Shown piece after piece: positions 54,901 to 63,900 of a stretch of DNA of 64,000 nucleotides. The stretch's first letter is position 1. The number at the start of each line of letters is the position of its first letter. The position numbers and the translations under genes are program-made. Under the pieces are notes generated by a model. That model saw only the letters and a program-made list of their open reading frames with translations. It made no database searches and was not told where the DNA came from. This DNA comes from Bradyrhizobium macuxiense (GTDB lineage: Bacteria; Pseudomonadota; Alphaproteobacteria; Rhizobiales; Xanthobacteraceae): contig NZ_VITY01000023.1 in NCBI RefSeq assembly GCF_007993935.1, positions 41,906 through 105,905 on the forward strand, written 5' to 3'.

Positions 54901-57900
54901 GAGCGCCACGATCAGCAGCGGCGGATTTCAAACTGTTTATTCCGGTGGCTCGGCTCTCGGGACGGTCGTCGGTAGCGGCGGGGATCAGGATGTCATCGGC
55001 GGCACTGCCAGCGGATCCATTGTCAGCGGCGGTTTCCAGAGCGTGTTCTCGGGCGGAGTGGCCCAGGGTGCGCTGGTCAACGTCGGCGGCGACCAGCAGA
55101 TCACTCTCAACGGGGTTGCGAGCGGGACCACGGTCGATGGCGGTTTCCAGCTGCTTGGCTCGGGCGGAAGCGCTACGGGAACGATCGTCAAAAGCGGCGT
55201 TGTCTTTGTCGAGTCGGGTGGGAGAGCCAGCAGCACTACCGTGAGCAGCGGAGCAGTATTGCTGGTGGACAGCGGCGGCTATGCGAGCGGCGTCGTCGTG
55301 GCAAGCGGAGGGACACTCGAGCTCGTCGGTAACGCAATCGCTAGCAGTGTAGCAGTTGGTGGAGGCGGCCAGCTGGCACTCGGGTCAGGCTACACGCTCT
55401 TCGTTTCGGGGGGACAGACCAGTACTGGCATTGCAGTATTGGGTAGTGCGGTTCTCGATGTGCTGTCCGGCGGCACGATCAACAGCGCGACCGACAATGG
55501 CGGCACCGATGTCGTCAGCCGATTTGGAACGGCATCTGGAACAATCGTCGAAGGCGGTGGTAGCCAATCGGTTCTATCCGGAGGGACCGCCCTCGGTAGT
55601 CTCATCATCAGTGGAGTGGAAATAGTTCAGTCCGGCGCTACGGCTAGCGGCGCGTTCCTGGCCAATGCAGGATCGCAGCAGGATTACGGAATAACGATCG
55701 GCACAACGGTCAACAGCGGCGGCACGGAAATCGTCGAGTCCGGAGGGCTGAATTACGGAACGATCGTCAACAGTGGCGGTGTGCTTGAGCTGCTTAGCGG
55801 CGCAGTAACGAGCAACCTCACCATCAATTCGGGTGGGTTCCTTGAAATCGGATCAGGCTATCTCATCAATGTGTTTGCCGGCCAGACAAGCACAGGCATC
55901 ATACTCTTAAGTGGCGGCTCCCTGAATGTGTTCTCAGGAGGCGCGATAAGCGGCACGCGCGTCAGCAGTGGCGGCAACGACATTGTCTCGTCAGGCGGAG
56001 ATGCCTTTGGCACGACGCTGACCAGCGGGGCCACTGAAACCGTCTATTCCGGAGGTTTTACAAGCGGCGCCGCCATTCTTGCGGGCGGAGCCATCGATCT
56101 GTCCGGGACTGCAGGAGGATTGATCGTAAGCAGCGGCGGCACTGACTATGTCTCGTCAGGCGGCCGAGCCATCGCCACTATCGTAAGCGCTTCGGGCCTC
56201 GAAGACGTTTTGCAGGGTGGCATCGCGAGCGGCACCACGGTGCTCTCCGGCGGTACGCAAGACGTCTGGAGCACGGCTTCCGCGGTCGGCACGGTCTTGA
56301 GCGGAGGCTCCCAGGTCTTGCTGGCTGGCGGCGCCTCCTATTCGGCTGCCGTGGATAGCGGAGGCGTGCAGGAATTGGGGCTGGGTGGCTTCTTCGGCGG
56401 CGGAACGGCCTCGGCCACAACCATCAACAGCAGCGGTTTACAGGAAGTGTTCGCGGCGGGGATAGCCAGCGGCACGATTGTGGCCAATGGCGGCACGCAG
56501 CTCGTGGCCGGCGGAACGACAATCGGCACCAACGTCGCCAGTGGTGGACTGGAAGTTGTCCAATCCGGCGGCGTCGCGAGTGGCACCAACGTCGCCAGTG
56601 GTGGCGCTCTCGAGCTGCTTAACGGGGCGGCTACCGACAACGTCAGCTTTGCCCCCGGTGCGATACTTGAGATCGGATCCGGCTATAGCCTTGCCGTTGT
56701 GGCCGGACAGACAAGCAACGGCATCGAAGTCCTGAGCGGGGGCTCGCTCAATGTTCTATCGGGAGGCCTCATCAGTGCAGCGGTAGATGCTGGCGGGACT
56801 GATACTGTCAATTTGCATGGGACGGCTTCGGGGACCATCGTTAGCAGCGGCGGCGCGCAAATAGTCACTTCCGGCGGATTGGTGACGGGGGCAACGGTCA
56901 GCAATGGCGGCTTGGAATTTGTGCAGATATCTGCCACGGCGAGCGGGACCACGATTGATTACGGAGGATTGCAGGAAGACGCTGGCACGGCGAGCGGTAC
57001 GATCATCAACAGCGGCGGTCTGGAGATCATCCTTTCCGGCGGCACCGCCGCCGGAACGGTTGTAAGCAGCGGCGGAAAACTGGAGCTTACCGGCGGCGCT
57101 TCCGTCAACGGCCTGGCTGTACTTCCTGGAGGCGTGCTGGAGATTGCGTCGGGTTACATTCTCAACGTTAGTCAGGGACAAACCAGCAACAGTCTAACCA
57201 TTCTCAATGGTGGAACGGTCGGCGTTTTGTCCGGAGGGACGATCAGCGGTGCGACCGTCAACAGCGGCGGTACCGATCTCGCGTCCGCCGGCGGCAGCGC
57301 CGTCGGAACGACGATCAATGCCGGCGCGAACGAATTCATTTTTGCAGGAGGCCTGGCGAGCGGTGCCGTCGATCAAGGCTCGCAGAATGTCGCTGGCGGC
57401 CAAGCCAATGCGACTGCTGTTGTCAGTGGCGGCTCCCTGTACATCTATTCGAACGGCTCAGCCACCAACGCCCTGCTGGAGGGAGGCGTCGCGGAAGTCT
57501 GGTCGGGAGGAACCACGTATTCCACTATTGTCAGCAGCGGCGGAGTTGAATCGGTCGGCCTGCAGTCCGGCAGCTCCACCTTCAGCGGTGGTACCGCCAT
57601 AGGCACGATCGTCAATAGCCAAGGCGAACTGGACGCTTCCTATGGCGGCTTGACGATCAGTACTACGCTCAATTCCGGTGGCACTCAGAAACTGTTTGTC
57701 GGAGGTACGGCAAGCGCCACTGTCGTAAATCAGGCGTCTCAAATCGTCTCGTCCGGAGGCGCCGCCATCAACACGACCATCAACAGCGGCGGTTTTGAAC
57801 TTGTTCAATCCGGCGCGACGGTGACCGGGACCGTCGTCAATAGCGGCGGCATCATTGAGCTGTTCGGTGGCGGATCAGCCACAAACCTGCGAGTCAATTC

Positions 57901-60900
57901 CGGCGGAATTATTGAGGTCGGATCAGGCTACGTCTTGAACGTCGCGGCCGGCAACAGCCTCATTAACCTCATTGCGCAGTCCAGCGGCACGATCAACGTG
58001 CTGTCCGGCGGGTCCATTAGCGGCGCGGTCGTTCTGAGCGGCACTGACAATGTCCTTCAGCAAGGATTTGCGAGCGGTACACTCGTTGCGATTGGCGGTA
58101 CCGAGGCTGTGTCCTCGGGCGGGACTACCTTGAACACGACCGTGACAAATCACGGCACCCAGATCATTTCGTCCGGTGGAGCGGCTTCAGGAACGTACGA
58201 TATCGGCGGCGCGGACGTCGTCAGCTTCGGCGGTCAGGTGACCAACACAAGCGTCGGCAATGGCGGCAGCGAGCAGGTGTCGTCGGGCGGCGTCGCTTTC
58301 GAGACCGCCATCGGAACTCAAGGCGTTCAATACGTCCTCTCCGGCGGCCGCGCTGTCTCCGCGACAATCACCGCGGCTGGTAGCCAGACGTTGTCTTCCG
58401 GAGGCACGGCGACCGCGACAATCATCGGCAATGGAGGAATTCAGCTCGTCGAAGCTGGCGGCACAGCGAGCAGCTCCGTAATCAGTGGTGGTGGTCAGGA
58501 GCAGAATCACGGCACGACGAGCAATACGACGATCGACGCCCAGGGTCTGCTGATCGTCTACTCAGGCGGCGTCACGGTCGGGACGACCGTTAACAGTGGC
58601 GGAGCGCTTGAATTGCTCAGCGGAGCGGTGACAAGCAACCTGACCTTGAACCCTGGCGGTATGCTTGAGATTGGCACGGGCTATGTTATCAATGTCGTGC
58701 AAGGGCAAACAAGCAACGGATTAGCTGTCCTCAATGCCGGCACGCTTAATGTGTCGTCCGGGGGCCACGTCAACGGTGCTATCGTAAGCAGCGGTGGCAC
58801 GCTCAATGTGTCTTCCGGCGCGGTGTTAACCAGTGACGTCGACGACAGTGGCACTGATAATGTCTACTCGGGCGGCGAGGCAATCGCGACAATCATCAAT
58901 CTAGGTGATGAGGTGGTCTACGCCGGTGGGATAGCCAGCGGCACGATCGTCGATGGCAATCACAATGTCGCCAATGGCACGCAAACAATCCTCTCTGGCG
59001 GATTCGCAAACTCCGTCACGGTGAATAGTGACGGACTTCAATATGTCTACTCGGGCGGACATACCACTGGAACGAACGTCAATGGCGGCTTCGTCGACAT
59101 CTCAGCGCAGGGAAGTGCGACGGCAACGACAATCAATGCAGGCGGCCAACAGGACGTAGACAGCGCCGGGACGGCAATCAATACGACAGTCAACAGCGGT
59201 GGCAAGCTCTACATCGGCCAGATCGGTTTGGGCCCGGTTGGCTTTTCGGGTGCGGGTGGGACCGCATCCGGTACAACCATCAACAGCAGCGGCTATGAGG
59301 GGGTCGGTTCGGGCGGAACGGCGGTCAACTCGATCATAAACGGTGGAGAGGAGGAAATTGGTGTCGGCGGCTCGATCGTCGGTCCGGTCGTATTCTCCGG
59401 AACGGGAGGCAAGCTCAGGCTGGACGGGAGTCCGGCGCTGAGTGTCATCAGTGGCTTTTCGCTCGGAGATACGATCGATCTCGCGGGAGTCGCGTATGAT
59501 CCAAGCGGCAGCTTGGCGCTCACCGTAATCAAATCCCAAGACTATCTGCAGATGACCGAAAATGGCGTCATCTACAACTTCGACTTCGATGGTACGGGGA
59601 TCGATCTGTCGTCTCTCCAGTTCGTCTTGACGCCAGCAACCGATCCTGAATGGGAGGGCCGGACCGACACCGAGATCACGCTTGCGGTTGGTAGCGGCAG
59701 CACCTACTCCGACTTTACCAACCTCGTTGGCACCAAGGTCATGCGTGGTGGGACCCTCCGGGTGTTGTCCGGTGCGGTGGCGCAAGACAGTTTGATTGGT
59801 TCCGGCGCTGCAGAGACCGTAGGAGGCACCGATCTCGGGACCGAAGTCAGTGCCAATGGTATTCAATATGTCTCCTCCGGAGGCAGCGCGAGCGGCACCA
59901 TCGTAACGTCCTCGGGGATTCAAATACTCTCTGCCGGAGCCACAGCGAATGGAGTCGTACTCAGCGGTGGAGAACAAGATGTCTACGGAACGGCTTTCAA
60001 TACGTCGGTCTATGACGGCGGAAGCCAGATCCTGGAGACAGGCGGTGTAGCCTCCGGAACTACTCTGCTAAGCGGTGGCAACCAAGTCGTCTCAGCAGGC
60101 GGCCTTGCCGCCAATGCTTCGCTTTTCGCAGGCAGCAAGCAGGAGATCCTTTCGGACGGCGCCGCTGTTGGCGTCACAATCAACGCCGGCGAGCAGGACG
60201 TTAGCGGAAGCGCGACAGACGTCTTCGTCGGTGGAGGCGGTACCCAGATCGTCGCAAGCGGTGGCAGTGCGATCGGTACGACCCTGAGCGGAACGCTGGG
60301 CGAGACCGCGTTCGAGATTGTTTCGTCAGGAGGGATTGCTGACCGAACCCTGGTCGAGGCGTTCGGAGAGCAGGATGTTGGCGCAGGCGGCATCGCCACA
60401 AACGCAACTGTTGAAGGCGGATTGAATGCCGGCGTTGAAAACGTCTATGGCATTGCGAGCAACACTGCCGTGCTTGGCGGTGAACAGGCGGTGTACTCCG
60501 GTGGGCTCGTCAGCGGAACGACCGTCTCCAATGGAGGAGCAGAGTACGTATTTTCCGGTGGGGCCGATGTTGCGGGATCGTTGTTGAGCGGTACCGAATA
60601 CGTCTTCTCGGGAGGCTTGGCCGACGGCACGGCAATTGGCGGCGGTGGCACGCAGGTAGTCGGTCGTGCAGCTTCGATCAGCGCAGGCGGTATCGCGTCC
60701 GCAGCGACCATCGCAAGCGGCGGTCAACAGATCGTGGACTATGGCGGGTTGGTGAAGCAAACAGTTATAGGCAGCGGCGGCAGCCAATATGTTGAGGCTA
60801 ACGGTCTGGCTTTGGCCACGACCGTGAGTGCGGGTGGAATCCAGTCTGTTCTCAGTGCCGGCAGTGCCGTGAATACGGATATGTTCGGCGTTCAGGTGAC

Positions 60901-63900
60901 ATCGTCCGGCGCATTCGTAACAGGATCGATTGTTGAGAACGGGGGCCTCCTCGAGGTCTTCGGCGGGGGCACTGCGCTTAATCCTATCGTTTCAAGCGGC
61001 GGCGGCCTCGAATTGTTTGCTAGTGGCGTAGCGAGCGGCGCCCGGATCAGCGCCGGGGGTTATCTCGAGATCGGTTCGGGATATGTAGCCACGAACCTCG
61101 TCCTCAGCAGCGGCAGCCTTCTCTTGGTGCAATCCGGCGGCATCGCCAATGGCTCGATCGTTAGCAACGGTAGCCAGCTAACGGTGAACTCATCGGGCAA
61201 TGCCAGTGGAACGACGCTCAGCGGAGGAAACGAAATTGTCGGCGCCGGCGGGCTCGCGATTTCAACGACCATTGGTAGCGGCGCCCAGGTTGTCTCGGGC
61301 ATCGCCGCGGCTGCAACGATAGCCAGCGGCGGTTATCAATATGTGGAATCCGGCGGCCTTGCGATCGGCACGATCGTCAGTGGCGGAATCCAGGAGATAG
61401 GACCGGCCTTCGGTGCCAGCAGCGGCGGTACAGCGACCGGCGCGATCATTGTCAGCGGAGGACTTGAGTATATCGGTGCCGGTGGAGTGGCGAGCGGGGC
61501 GATCGTCAACGACACAGGCACACAAGACGTTGAGTCCGGCGCAAGGGCCGTTGGCACGGTCCTGAGCTCAGGTGGCCGACAATATGTCGCGTCGGGTGGT
61601 GCTGCAGTAAACACGGTTTTCAGCGGTGGCACTCAAAATGTCCTATCGGGGGCGTCGGTCACCGGAGCGACAATCATCAACGGGCGACAGAACGTCCTAT
61701 CGGCGGGCGCGGCGATCGGTACAGTCATTGGTCGCGCCGGGTACGAGAACGTCACGTCGGGAGGACTAGCGAGCGGCTCGTTGATCAACGGTGGTACGCT
61801 CGAAATCGCCAGCGGTGGAACGATGGCCGGGCCAATCATGTTCGCCGGAACGGGCGGCATGCTTGTCATCGATTCAGCTGCGGTTCCGACCAACCTGATA
61901 AGCGGCTTTGATCCAGGAAACCGGATTGATCTGGCTGGCGTCGCATACGACAGCGCCGGGACAGTGAGCCTCCTGTCGGGAAACATCCTCGATGTGACGC
62001 AGAACGGCGTTTCCTACGATCTCGATCTGGATCCAAACCAGCAATTTGGTGGCGATCAATTTGAACTGTCGTCTGCCGGTAGCCTCGGCGTACTGATTAC
62101 GTTGGTACAGTCCGCTACGATATCGGCGGGCCAGACCCTCTCGAGCTCGGTGATCAGCAATGCGGAGGCGCAAAGCGTATTTGGCACCACCGTCAGTGCA
62201 ACCATAAGCAGCGGCGGCGCCCAATATGTATACGGCGTGGACTCCGGCACGACCGTGATTGACGGCGGGACCCAATATATTCAGTCGGGCGGCGTCGCCC
62301 GGAACACTCTGTTGGAAGATCCGGGAATCCAGATTGTTTCCGCAGGCGGTACAGCATCGGGCGTCATCGTCAGTGGCGGCGAGCAGTTCGTCTATGGAAG
62401 CACTAGTGGCACTCAGGTCTGCAACGGCGGCTATGAAGTCATCGAAGCGGGAGGCATTGCAAGCGCCTCGGTCGTAAGTAGCGGCGGCCTCGAAGATGTA
62501 TTGTCGAATGGTACAGCCGCGAGCACCAACATTCGCGGAGGCGAGCTCGACATACATTCAGGTGCGAGCGCGACCAATACGCTCGTTTCAGACAATGGTT
62601 TAGCTGCCGTTTGGTCAGGAGGCTCGTTATTCGGAGCCACCATATCTGGAGGCACTCTTGAGATTGCCGCTGGCGGAGTTGCTGGCGGTGCAGTGAATTT
62701 CTCAGGTACAAGCGGAGCCCTGGACATCACCATCTCCGCGGTTTCGGGAGTGTCAATTAGCGGATTTGAGACCGGAGATTTCATCGATATCACCGATCTA
62801 ACGTTCGCACCAGGCGGCACCGTGCAACTTCTTGCCAACAACGTGTTGAGCGTTGCCGAAAGCGGCGTCACCTGCGATGTGCAACTTGATCCTGCCGCCA
62901 GCTTCGTGGGCAAGACCGTTGAAGTCAGGAACGACGGCTCATCGGGCACGGCCCTTTATATCAACAATGGAAGCTTGGCCGTCGTCGGGAATGTCTACTA
63001 TGTCGTCAACAGCAACGGTGTGGCTTCGCCACTCAAGTCGTCCGGAAGCGTAGTCACAACTGACGAATCAGGTGCCTGGAGGGCAATCGCAGTAGCTCAG
63101 GCAACAAACGGCTATCTGATCGCCTGGAAGAATTCGCAGACAAGTCAGTATATGGTTTGGAATACCGACAGCAATGCAAACTATCTGTCGAATGCGCTGG
63201 GCGCCGTTGCAGGTAACAGCAACGCGCTTGAGGCAATCGAGACCGTCTTCAACCAGGATCTCAATGGTGACGGTTTTGTCGGCATACCAACTCCGGTCGT
63301 GCATGCGCCGAATGTGACGGCGACGCATGGCGAGTTCTCGACCGCGGCGACCAGCCTGTTCACGGTGACGGATGCCGAGAACAACACGATCACCCAATAC
63401 GCGTTCTGGGACACCGGCGGCAACGGGCACTGGGTCGTCAACGGCGTGGCGCAGCAGGCGGGCGTCGAGATCGATGTGTCGGCGACCAACCTGTCTCACG
63501 TGAGCTATGTGTTCGGGCCGACCGGATCGACGCCGGATACGCTGTATGTCCGGGCCAATGACGGCGACCTGTGGGGTGCGTGGCAAGCATTCACGGCAAC
63601 CCCGGGGCCCGATACGGCGCCGGTGGTGGCGGCGTCCAACGTGACGGCGACGCATGGCGAGTTCTCGGTCGCAGCATCGAGCCTGTTCTCGGTGACCGAT
63701 GCCGAGAGCGACTCGATCGCTCAATATGCCTTCTGGGACACCGGCGGCAGCGGTCATTGGGTCGTCAACGGCGTGGTCCAGGCGGCTGGCACCGAGATCG
63801 ACGTGTCGGCAGCCAGCCTGGCTCAAGTCAGCTACGTGTTCGGACCGACCGGCAGTGCGCCGGACACGCTGTATGTCCGGGCCAACGATGGCGACCTGTG

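Noticed and set aside
52570..62680. Regularly spaced repeats considered as a CRISPR array
   Set aside because: The repeats are degenerate at DNA level, keep codon periodicity, and have no unique spacers between identical repeats.
49198..62949. Many minus-strand frames with Pro/Val/Ala-rich products under the giant gene
   Set aside because: These are antisense readings of Gly/Ser/Thr-rich repeats; the plus-strand frame is continuously open and carries the domains.
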